From positions 1 to 6,204 of the forward strand of contig CANIIN010000174.1 of the NCBI GenBank assembly GCA_947467405.1: a DNA stretch of 6,204 nt. The letters run 5' to 3'. Below are positions 1-4,942 of the stretch, piece after piece. The notes beneath the pieces were generated by a model. That model made no database searches. It was not told the origin of the DNA and saw only the letters and a program-made list of their open reading frames with translations. Positions within the stretch are counted from its first letter, which is position 1. Each line of letters begins with the position of its first letter. A program made the translations under genes and the position numbers. The DNA is from Betaproteobacteria bacterium (lineage in GTDB: Bacteria; Pseudomonadota; Gammaproteobacteria; Burkholderiales; SG8-39).

Positions 1-1097
1 CAGCCCAGTTGCCCCACCACCCGGTCCAGTTCCTCGCGCAGGAAGCCGAGCGCCTGTTTCGCGCCGGCTTCGCCGTTCGACGCCAGGCCCCACAACAGCG
101 AACGGCCGGCCATGGCGGCCGTCGCGCCCAGAGCCAGCGCCTTGGCCACGTCGCTGCCGCGCGCGAACGCCCCATCGACGAACACCGGCACACGCCCGGC
201 CACCTTGTCCACCACGGAGGGCAGCACCTCGATGGGCGCCGGCGCGCTGTCCTGATTGCGGCCGCCGTGATTGGAAATGACCACGCCGTCCGCACCGTGC
301 GCAACGGCCAGTGCCGCGTCATCCGGATGCATGATGCCCTTGATGAGCAGCCGCCCGGGCCACAGCTTGCGTATCTCGTCGATGTCCTTCCAGTTCAGCG
401 AGGAATCGATGCGGGTGGGATTCTTCTCGAGATTGCGCAGCATGGATTGACCGCCGGGGTAATGCACCATGCGCGGCGCACCGGTGGTCATCACGTAACG
501 CGCCATCACCCCCAGCAGCCAGCGCGGATGCAGGCCGACGTCGACGATGGTCCGCGGCGTGTACTTGATCGGCACGCCGAAACCGTTGCGCTGGTTGTAT
601 TCGCGCTTGGCCACCATCGAGGTGTCCACCGTCACCACCAGCGCCTCGCAATTGACGGCGCGGGCGCGATCGATCAGCGAGCGCATGTGCTCCCGCAGCG
701 TGAACACATACAGCTGGAACCACAGCCGGCCGCCGCCATGTTCGGCCACGCGCTCGATCGGCGTCACCGACGCAGTGGACAGCGTGTACGGAATGCCGGC
801 GGCCGCCGCCGCGCGCGCCGCCAGCACGTCGCCGTCGTACCACAGCATGCCGCCCACCGCCGTGGGCGAGATCGCGATCGGCATCGCAGCCGGCTTGTCG
901 AAAATGACTCTTTCGAGCTTGCGCTTCCTCACGTCCACCAGCACCCGCGGCTGCAGCCGGATGCGCGCCAGCGCGTCACGGTTGTTGGCCAGCGCGCGCT
1001 CGTCCTCGGAACCGCGATCGACATACTCGAACAGGCCGCGCGGCAGCCGCTTGCGCGCCAGCAAGCGCAGATCCGCAATGTTGAAAGCCTCGGTCAT
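1..1097 (-). CDS. FMN-dependent alpha-hydroxy-acid dehydrogenase/oxidase (3' end beyond window)
   Basis: Reading the minus strand from ATG 1097 gives 365 residues with no stop before the left edge; the family is usually about 380 residues, so only a short C-terminus is missing. It should oxidise an L-2-hydroxy acid (lactate, glycolate or mandelate type) to the 2-oxo acid using FMN. Visible family landmarks by the spinach glycolate oxidase scheme: Y25 in FEYVDRGSEDE; Y130 in FQLYV; D158-T159 and R165-E166 in the VDTSMVAKRE segment; K253 in LIKGI; catalytic H277 and R280 in SNHGGR; D308 and G331-R332 for FMN phosphate. The long segment at 172-235 with WLLGVMARYVM suggests a membrane-associated dehydrogenase of the LldD/MdlB kind, which is inference. 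The DGG-x-RRG motif reads DGAFARG (308-314), which is atypical. GAGGGGG (1103-1109) lies 5 nt before the ATG and supports the start. Substrate is unknown, so I give no gene symbol. Confidence 0.93.
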   Translation of the reverse strand, partial: MTEAFNIADLRLLARKRLPRGLFEYVDRGSEDERALANNRDALARIRLQPRVLVDVRKRKLERVIFDKPAAMPIAISPTAVGGMLWYDGDVLAARAAAAAGIPYTLSTASVTPIERVAEHGGGRLWFQLYVFTLREHMRSLIDRARAVNCEALVVTVDTSMVAKREYNQRNGFGVPIKYTPRTIVDVGLHPRWLLGVMARYVMTTGAPRMVHYPGGQSMLRNLEKNPTRIDSSLNWKDIDEIRKLWPGRLLIKGIMHPDDAALAVAHGADGVVISNHGGRNQDSAPAPIEVLPSVVDKVAGRVPVFVDGAFARGSDVAKALALGATAAMAGRSLLWGLASNGEAGAKQALGFLREELDRVVGQLG

Positions 1098-1102
1098 CCC
1101 TG

Positions 1103-1109
1103 CCCCCTC
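1103..1109 (-). promoter_or_regulatory. Ribosome binding site of the hydroxy-acid dehydrogenase gene
   Basis: On the minus strand GAGGGGG stands 5 nt upstream of the ATG at 1097-1095. It is a purine-rich Shine-Dalgarno sequence and fixes the start, giving an N-terminus (MTEAFNIADLRLLARKRLP) that matches where this family normally begins. Confidence 0.6.
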
Positions 1110-1149
1110 GTGATCAGTGAATCAGACCGGCACAAGTGCACCGCCCTGA

Positions 1150-1172
1150 AGATGCCCGCCAGACGGGCTTCT
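1150..1172 (-). other. Hairpin between the crotonase and hydroxy-acid dehydrogenase genes
   Basis: AGA-T-GCCCG, loop CCAGA, CGGGC-T-TCT: a 5-bp GC stem extended by 3 more pairs after one mismatch. It lies in the 143-bp gap between two minus-strand genes. No T-tract follows on either strand, so it is not a classical intrinsic terminator. It could be an attenuating or mRNA-stabilising hairpin within a two-gene transcript, or chance in GC-rich DNA. The rest of the gap (1098-1240) shows no convincing promoter. Confidence 0.3.
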
Positions 1173-1240
1173 GCGAGCCCTGGCCTGGAGAACATGGATT
1201 GCGCACGGGCTCTCGCCAATGCAGACGAACTTAACGGACG

Positions 1241-2071
1241 TTACAGGCCGGCCACCGTGTTCGGCGGGAACTGCGTCGGACGCTTTTCAAGAAAGGCTTC
1301 CATGCCCTCCTTGCCCTCCGGGCCGGCAAAGCCGATGAATTCCATGGCCAGCGAGGCATCGAAGCTCGGCCCCGCCATGCGGATCCAGTTGTTCAGGCAG
1401 TGCTTGGTCCAGCGCAGCGCACCCTGCGCACCGTCGGCGAACTTGCTCGCCACCCTGATCGTCTCGGCCTCGACCTTGTCATCGTCCAGCGCCAAGGACA
1501 CCAGACCGAGGCGCTCGGCCTCGGCGCCATCCAGTTGCTCGCAGCACATCAGGTAGTACTTGGCTTTCGCCATGCCGACCAGCAACGGCCAGATGATCAC
1601 CGCATGGTCGCCGGCGGTCACGCCGATCTTGGTGTGACCGTCCATGAACTTTGCGTCCTTCGAGGCGATCGACACGTCCGCCAGCAGCGCACAGGCGATG
1701 CCCGCGCCCACCGCCCAGCCGCGGATGCCGCTGACGATGGGCTTGGGGCAGTTGATCATGCCGTACACCAGCGAGCGCGCCTCACGCATGGCCTGCATGC
1801 GCATCTCGTAGTCGGTCACCAGCTTGATTTCATGATTCAGGTCGCCGCCGGCCGAAAAGGTCTTGCCGTCGCCGGTGATGATGATGGCGTTGACCGTGTC
1901 GTCGGCCTCGAGGTCCTTCCAGACTTCGGAGACTTCGCGATGCATGTCCGGCGTCATGGCGCCCATCTTGAGCGGCGAGTTGAAGGTCACGCGCATCACG
2001 CGCGGATGCGGGCGGTCGAATTTCAGGCTGGTGTAACGGGAATATCTTTCGGACACTGCGCGATCGGACAT
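1241..2071 (-). CDS. Enoyl-CoA hydratase/isomerase (crotonase) family protein
   Basis: The protein is 276 residues starting at MSDRAVSERY, the usual size for a crotonase-fold enzyme acting on an acyl-CoA thioester in the cytoplasm. The reading frame is open further upstream to 2167, but the ATG at 2071 has AGGAG 5 nt before it and the family begins here, so the longer form is rejected. The oxyanion-hole segments are FSAGGDL (A74-G75-G76-D77) and GWAVGAG (residues 118-124). The C-terminus is typical (EGMEAFLEKRPTQFP). By the rat mitochondrial hydratase alignment, the positions of the two catalytic glutamates (Glu144, Glu164) are A126 and H146, so ordinary syn-hydration of enoyl-CoA is unlikely. 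The block GHTKIGVTAGDHAVIIWPLL (145-164) and the WTKHCLNNWIR segment look like a conserved crotonase subgroup I recall from actinobacteria and proteobacteria, whose reaction I do not know. D144, H146, D155 and H156 are candidate catalytic residues (inference). It is followed on the same strand by the hydroxy-acid dehydrogenase gene. Confidence 0.92.
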   Translation of the reverse strand: MSDRAVSERYSRYTSLKFDRPHPRVMRVTFNSPLKMGAMTPDMHREVSEVWKDLEADDTVNAIIITGDGKTFSAGGDLNHEIKLVTDYEMRMQAMREARSLVYGMINCPKPIVSGIRGWAVGAGIACALLADVSIASKDAKFMDGHTKIGVTAGDHAVIIWPLLVGMAKAKYYLMCCEQLDGAEAERLGLVSLALDDDKVEAETIRVASKFADGAQGALRWTKHCLNNWIRMAGPSFDASLAMEFIGFAGPEGKEGMEAFLEKRPTQFPPNTVAGL

Positions 2072-2076
2072 GACTG

Positions 2077-2081
2077 CTCCT
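2077..2081 (-). promoter_or_regulatory. Ribosome binding site deciding the crotonase start
   Basis: Minus-strand AGGAG is separated by 5 nt (CAGTC) from the ATG at 2071-2069. This strong Shine-Dalgarno sequence favours the 276-residue protein over a 308-residue version starting at 2167, whose extra N-terminus has no family resemblance. Confidence 0.8.
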
Positions 2082-2117
2082 GAAGGATAGGTTGAACCAA
2101 TGACGGCATGACGGCGC

Positions 2118-2146
2118 AGTTTAACGCCTGTGGCGACGATCGTCAG
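2118..2146 (-). promoter_or_regulatory. Candidate sigma-70 promoter of the crotonase gene
   Basis: On the minus strand, CTGACG (2146-2141) and TAAACT (2123-2118) are separated by exactly 17 nt. Each matches four of six consensus bases. Transcription would start near 2111, leaving a leader of about 40 nt before the ATG at 2071. A perfect tandem repeat of ATGACGGC (2100-2115) sits over the predicted start point. The promoter is predicted from sequence only. Confidence 0.5.
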
Positions 2147-2158
2147 GACGCGCTCCTC

Positions 2159-2174
2159 GGCGGGCAATCCCGCC
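2159..2174. promoter_or_regulatory. Perfect 16-bp dyad in the divergent intergenic region
   Basis: GGCGGG-CAAT-CCCGCC is a perfect inverted repeat with 6-bp arms and a 4-nt centre. It ends 6 nt before the TAAAAT element at 2181, where the -35 of a rightward promoter would lie, and no -35 hexamer is recognisable there. It also lies 12 nt upstream of the leftward -35. It could be an operator serving both directions or a hairpin in GC-rich DNA. No regulator gene is visible in the window. Confidence 0.35.
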
Positions 2175-2175
2175 A

Positions 2176-2191
2176 GGCCTTAAAATCGGCA
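2176..2191 (+). promoter_or_regulatory. -10-like element upstream of the first MFS gene
   Basis: GGCCTTAAAATCGGCA contains TAAAAT (2181-2186), a plausible -10 hexamer. The same 16-bp string with one mismatch recurs at 3586-3601 before the second MFS gene, which supports a functional role. No good -35 is seen 16-18 nt upstream, so an activator or weak promoter is possible. The predicted transcript start near 2193 leaves a leader of about 110 nt to the TTG at 2305. Confidence 0.45.
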
Positions 2192-2304
2192 CCTGCCCTC
2201 ACCATTCGCCTGCGGGCAGGCGACGCACCAACGGCACGCGCAACGTGCAGCGCGCCGCAGCCAGGCCCCATGCAACATCGAGCACCGGACTGTACGCACC
2301 AACC

Positions 2305-3483
2305 TTGAAACTGAACTCCCTGCACTTGTTGGTCGGCATGTCCACGCTGGGTCACGTTGCCATGGCCGGGACGCGCATCACGCTGATCCTGACCGCCGTG
2401 CACCTGCAGGCGTCGCCGGCCGTGGTCGGGATCATCGGCGCGCTGCTTTCAGCCGTGGCCATATTCACGTCGGTACCAGCGGGCCGCTGGATGGATCGCG
2501 CCGGCGCGCGCATCCCGATACTGATCGCGTGCTCCATGACCGCCGCGGGCATGGCGCTCGGCTTCGTCTGGCCCAGCCTGATCGCGCTGTTCTTCGTCAG
2601 CGCGATCAGCGGCACGTTCAACAACATCTTCTTCATCGCCGGCCAGAACCTGGTCGGCCTGTACGGCAAACCCGAGGACCGCGTCAGCAATTTCAGCCTG
2701 CAGGGCCTGGGCTATTCGGCGGCGGCGTTTGTCGGCCCGATTCTGGCCGGTTTCTGCATCGACCACCTCGGCCATTCCAATACCTTTCTGGTCCTCGCGC
2801 TGGTGGCCGCCATCCCCGCCGTCATCGTCGCGCTGGACAAGCTGGAATTCCCGCCCAGTCGCCCGCACGTCGCGCACCCGGACGGTGGCGCAAAGGGCGG
2901 CACCGCGCTGCACCTGATGCGCAATCCGCGACTCGGCCCGATTTTCACCGCGTCGGTGCTGTCGCAGGCCACCTGGAACCTGTTTGCGTTCCTGATGCCG
3001 ATTCACCTCGCCAGCTACGGCCTGAGCGCGACAGTCATCGGCACGATCGTGGCCAGCTTCTATTTCGCCTCCATGGTGGCGCGCATCTTCCTGCCCGCCA
3101 TTGCGCGCCGCTTCACCGCCTGGCAACTCCTCATCGCGTCCTTCGTCGGCGGCAGCCTGGCCTTCATCTGCTTCACGCTCACCGCCAACGTCGCGCTCAT
3201 CCTGGCGTGCTGCCTGTCGCTGGGCTTCGTGCTGGGCTTCACCGGCCCCATGATCCTCACGCTCATGCACGAAGCGGCTCCGGCGGGTCGCACCAACGAA
3301 GTGGTCGGCGTGCGCGTCATGCTCATGAACATCTGCCAGACCGTCATCCCGCTGCTGGCCGGCGCGGTCGGCGCGGCTTTCGGCGTGGCGCCGGCATTCT
3401 GGGCGCTCAGCGCGGCGCTGATGGGCGGCGGCTGGTCGGCCAAGAAGCAATCGCGCTTGCACGACGCCAGGGAGCATCGCTAG
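2305..3483 (+). CDS. MFS transporter, first of two tandem paralogs
   Basis: The protein has 392 residues and about 12 hydrophobic segments in two halves joined by a hydrophilic loop (about 178-212). This is the layout of a major facilitator (MFS_1) proton-coupled transporter in the inner membrane. The MFS motif A equivalent between TM2 and TM3 is GRWMDRAGAR (60-69). Notable conserved stretches are TRITLIL in TM1 and LVGLYGKPEDRVSNF (116-130). I place the start at TTG 2305 because the paralog begins at an equivalent TTG within the same TTGAAACT string. The frame remains open upstream to a GTG at 2245, which would add 20 hydrophilic residues. ATG 2338 is another possibility but would cut into TM1. 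None of these starts has a Shine-Dalgarno sequence. It matches the next gene product at 36 of the first 60 positions and at 45 of 60 over residues 221-280. Substrate and direction are not determinable; uptake of an organic acid is inferred from the CoA ligase and crotonase neighbours, while efflux remains possible. Confidence 0.9.
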   Translation: MKLNSLHLLVGMSTLGHVAMAGTRITLILTAVHLQASPAVVGIIGALLSAVAIFTSVPAGRWMDRAGARIPILIACSMTAAGMALGFVWPSLIALFFVSAISGTFNNIFFIAGQNLVGLYGKPEDRVSNFSLQGLGYSAAAFVGPILAGFCIDHLGHSNTFLVLALVAAIPAVIVALDKLEFPPSRPHVAHPDGGAKGGTALHLMRNPRLGPIFTASVLSQATWNLFAFLMPIHLASYGLSATVIGTIVASFYFASMVARIFLPAIARRFTAWQLLIASFVGGSLAFICFTLTANVALILACCLSLGFVLGFTGPMILTLMHEAAPAGRTNEVVGVRVMLMNICQTVIPLLAGAVGAAFGVAPAFWALSAALMGGGWSAKKQSRLHDAREHR

Positions 3484-3526
3484 CCAACGCTTCATCGGCC
3501 GCGTGTGTCGCGAGATGCGCCGGCGA

Positions 3527-3559
3527 TGCCATGACAATGGCTATAACGATGTCATGGCA
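3527..3559. promoter_or_regulatory. 33-bp dyad (10-bp perfect arms) between the two MFS genes
   Basis: TGCCATGACA (3527-3536) and its exact reverse complement TGTCATGGCA (3550-3559) flank a 13-nt centre. A smaller nested dyad, CCAT-GACA-ATGG, overlaps the left arm. No T-tract follows, so a terminator is unlikely. It ends 31 nt before the TAGAAT element of the second MFS gene, a position suitable for a regulator binding site. No equivalent stands before the first MFS gene. Confidence 0.45.
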
Positions 3560-3585
3560 CCGTGCTCGTACGCCCGACGTGGTTC

Positions 3586-3601
3586 GGCCTTAGAATCGGC
3601 A
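3586..3601 (+). promoter_or_regulatory. -10-like element upstream of the second MFS gene
   Basis: GGCCTTAGAATCGGCA is identical at 15 of 16 positions to 2176-2191 before the first MFS gene. TAGAAT (3591-3596) would be the -10, with transcription starting near 3603, about 40 nt before the TTG at 3642. There is no convincing -35 at the right distance. Its retention upstream of both copies suggests each paralog has its own promoter. Confidence 0.45.
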
Positions 3602-3641
3602 GGCCTTTTCACCTCGCAAGCCCTTCCCCGCCCGCTGACCG

Positions 3642-4838
3642 TTGAAACTCACGCCTGTCCAGATGTTGTCCGCGATGTCCCTGCTCAGCCACATGGCGCT
3701 GGCGGGCACACGCATCACCGTCATCCTCAGCGCCGTGCACCTGGGCGCATCGCCCGCGGTGATCGGCCTGTTGAGCGCGCTGCAGTCGCTGCTGCCGATG
3801 TTCACCTCGGTCTGGGCAGGGCGCTGGATGGATCGCGTCGGCCCGCGCTTTCCCATGCTGCTGGCCTGCGTCATGACCTCGGTGGGCATCCTGCTGGGCT
3901 TTCTGTTTCCCGGCCTCGAGGTGCTGTTCGCCGTCAACCTCATCGTCGGCACCTTCACCAATCTGTTCCTGATCGCCAACCAGGGGCTGGTGGGGCTGTA
4001 TGGCAAGCCGGAAGAACGCGTTGGGAACTTCGCCCTGAACGGGCTGGCCTATTCCACGGCCGCCTTCATCGGGCCGATCGTTGCCGGCTTCTCCATCGAT
4101 CACCTCGGCCACTCCCTGACCTTCCTGGAAATGGCGCTGCTGCCCGCCATTCCGGCCGTCGTCCTGATCCTCAACAAGCTCGAATTTCCGCCGCGCGAAA
4201 AGCCGCACGCGCAATCCGGCCAACGCACGGGCACGGTCGAGCACTCGACGCTGGCGCTGATGCGCGCCCCAGGGCTGGCGCCGACCTACATCGCGGCAGC
4301 CCTGTCGCAGGCCACCTGGACGCTGTTTTCATTCCTGATGCCGGTGCATCTGGCCAGCTACGGACTCAGCGCCTCGGCCATCGGCACGGTGGTCGGCATT
4401 TTCTACTTCGCGTCGATGGCGTCGCGCGTGTTCCTGCCGTGGATCGCGCGCCGCTTCACGCCCTGGCAACTGCTGCTCACCTCGTTCGGCGGCGGAGCGC
4501 TGAGCTTCTTCGGCTTCCCGCTCACCGACAACGTGCTGGTCATCACGCTGCTCAGCGCCTGGCTCGGCATGGTACTCGGCTTCACCGGCCCGATGCTGCT
4601 CACCCTGCTGCACGAGGCCTCGCCGCCCGGCCGCAGCGGCGCCGTGGTCGGCATCCGCGTGATGCTGATGAACGTCACGCAGACGCTGGTGCCGCTGGCT
4701 GCCGGCGCGGTCGGCGCGGCCTTCGGCGTGGCGCCCGCCTTCGTGGTGCTGGGCCTGGCGATGACCGGCGGCGGCTGGCTGTCGCGCCGCGAAGATCGTC
4801 GCAGCCGCCGCCGCCGCGAAGCGCGCGGCGCACATTGA
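3642..4838 (+). CDS. MFS transporter, second of two tandem paralogs
   Basis: The protein has 398 residues, about 12 membrane segments, the motif A equivalent GRWMDRVGPR (60-69), and a hydrophilic central loop (about 178-214) two residues longer than in the first paralog. An in-frame TGA at 3636-3638 means translation cannot begin before 3639, so TTG 3642 is the first possible start. ATG 3663 and ATG 3675 are alternatives that would shorten TM1. There is no Shine-Dalgarno sequence before the TTG. Residues 223-282 match the paralog at 45 of 60 positions. The C-terminal tail is arginine-rich (SRREDRRSRRRREARGAH) and differs from the first copy, which ends AKKQSRLHDAREHR. Position-specific differences in the TM segments (for example W58 for P58, Q48 for L48) could mean altered substrate range. 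Its stop lies inside a 20-bp dyad. It is likely an inner-membrane carrier for an organic acid or related compound; the substrate is unknown. Confidence 0.92.
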   Translation: MKLTPVQMLSAMSLLSHMALAGTRITVILSAVHLGASPAVIGLLSALQSLLPMFTSVWAGRWMDRVGPRFPMLLACVMTSVGILLGFLFPGLEVLFAVNLIVGTFTNLFLIANQGLVGLYGKPEERVGNFALNGLAYSTAAFIGPIVAGFSIDHLGHSLTFLEMALLPAIPAVVLILNKLEFPPREKPHAQSGQRTGTVEHSTLALMRAPGLAPTYIAAALSQATWTLFSFLMPVHLASYGLSASAIGTVVGIFYFASMASRVFLPWIARRFTPWQLLLTSFGGGALSFFGFPLTDNVLVITLLSAWLGMVLGFTGPMLLTLLHEASPPGRSGAVVGIRVMLMNVTQTLVPLAAGAVGAAFGVAPAFVVLGLAMTGGGWLSRREDRRSRRRREARGAH

Positions 4839-4853
4839 ATGCACAAATTCAAT
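4834..4853. promoter_or_regulatory. 20-bp dyad overlapping the second MFS stop codon
   Basis: ATTGAAT-GCACAA-ATTCAAT is a perfect inverted repeat with 7-bp arms, the size of a typical dimeric repressor operator. It contains the TGA stop of the upstream gene (4836-4838) and overlaps the first 13-bp tandem repeat. It lies about 37 bp upstream of the candidate -35 of the acyl-CoA synthetase gene. The assignment as an operator is inference. Confidence 0.45.
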
Positions 4854-4876
4854 ACACAAAATCAATGCACAATCAC
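4838..4876 (+). repeat. Three tandem imperfect 13-bp repeats
   Basis: The units AATGCACAAATTC (4838-4850), AATACACAAAATC (4851-4863) and AATGCACAATCAC (4864-4876) follow one another without gaps, with an approximate consensus AATGCACAAAATC. The patch is AT-rich amid very GC-rich genes. It lies upstream of the acyl-CoA synthetase promoter and looks like an array of regulator binding sites. Origin iterons are less likely, as no replication gene is nearby. Confidence 0.55.
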
Positions 4877-4878
4877 AA

Positions 4879-4892
4879 CAACACGGGTGTTG
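4879..4892. promoter_or_regulatory. 14-bp dyad overlapping the synthetase -35
   Basis: CAACAC-GG-GTGTTG is a perfect inverted repeat. Its right end overlaps the candidate -35 TTGCCT (4890-4895), which is a classic position for a repressor site. As RNA it could form a 5-bp stem with a CGGG loop, but no U-tract follows immediately, so I do not call it a terminator for the second MFS gene. Confidence 0.4.
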
Positions 4893-4918
4893 CCTGAACG
4901 ACGCCCTTCTTTGATAAA
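4890..4918 (+). promoter_or_regulatory. Candidate sigma-70 promoter of the acyl-CoA synthetase gene
   Basis: TTGCCT (4890-4895) and GATAAA (4913-4918) are separated by 17 nt; the -10 matches four of six consensus bases. Transcription would start near 4925, giving a leader of fewer than 20 nt that still includes the ribosome binding site. It would allow expression independent of the MFS genes. Predicted from sequence only. Confidence 0.4.
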
Positions 4919-4929
4919 AGCACTTCACC

Positions 4930-4935
4930 AAGGAA
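4930..4935 (+). promoter_or_regulatory. Ribosome binding site of the acyl-CoA synthetase gene
   Basis: AAGGAA lies 7 nt upstream of the ATG at 4943 and supports that start. Its presence contrasts with the two MFS genes upstream, whose starts have no such sequence. Confidence 0.7.
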
Positions 4936-4942
4936 CTCACGC

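Noticed and set aside
9..1556. Long plus-strand open frame (515 codons) across two minus-strand genes
   Set aside because: It is antisense to clearly recognisable dehydrogenase and crotonase sequences; its product is rich in His, Arg and Gln with no family resemblance, as expected of a shadow frame in GC-rich DNA.
2072..2167. N-terminal extension of the crotonase gene to an upstream start at 2167
   Set aside because: The ATG at 2071 has AGGAG at ideal spacing and the extension would overlap the predicted promoter; the added 32 residues have no family resemblance.
2245..2304. GTG start at 2245 extending the first MFS protein by 20 residues
   Set aside because: No Shine-Dalgarno sequence, and the paralog cannot have such an extension because of an in-frame stop at 3636-3638; the TTG at 2305 is the homologous position. 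Not fully excluded.
2449..3537. Minus-strand open frame of 362 codons opposite the first MFS gene
   Set aside because: Composition is dominated by Arg, Glu, Ala and Asp with no domain; it is the antisense shadow of a hydrophobic protein gene.
4838..4876. CRISPR array or plasmid iterons
   Set aside because: The 13-bp units are contiguous without spacers, only three in number and imperfect, with no cas or replication gene nearby.
3503..4897. Plus-strand open frame of 464 codons overlapping the second MFS gene
   Set aside because: It is out of frame with the MFS gene, whose product has clear membrane segments and a paralog; the alternative product is Arg/Ala/His-rich low-complexity sequence.
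4879..4912. Intrinsic terminator after the second MFS gene
   Set aside because: The CAACAC/GTGTTG stem is short and followed by CCTGAACGACGCC, not a T-tract; an operator role over the -35 fits better.
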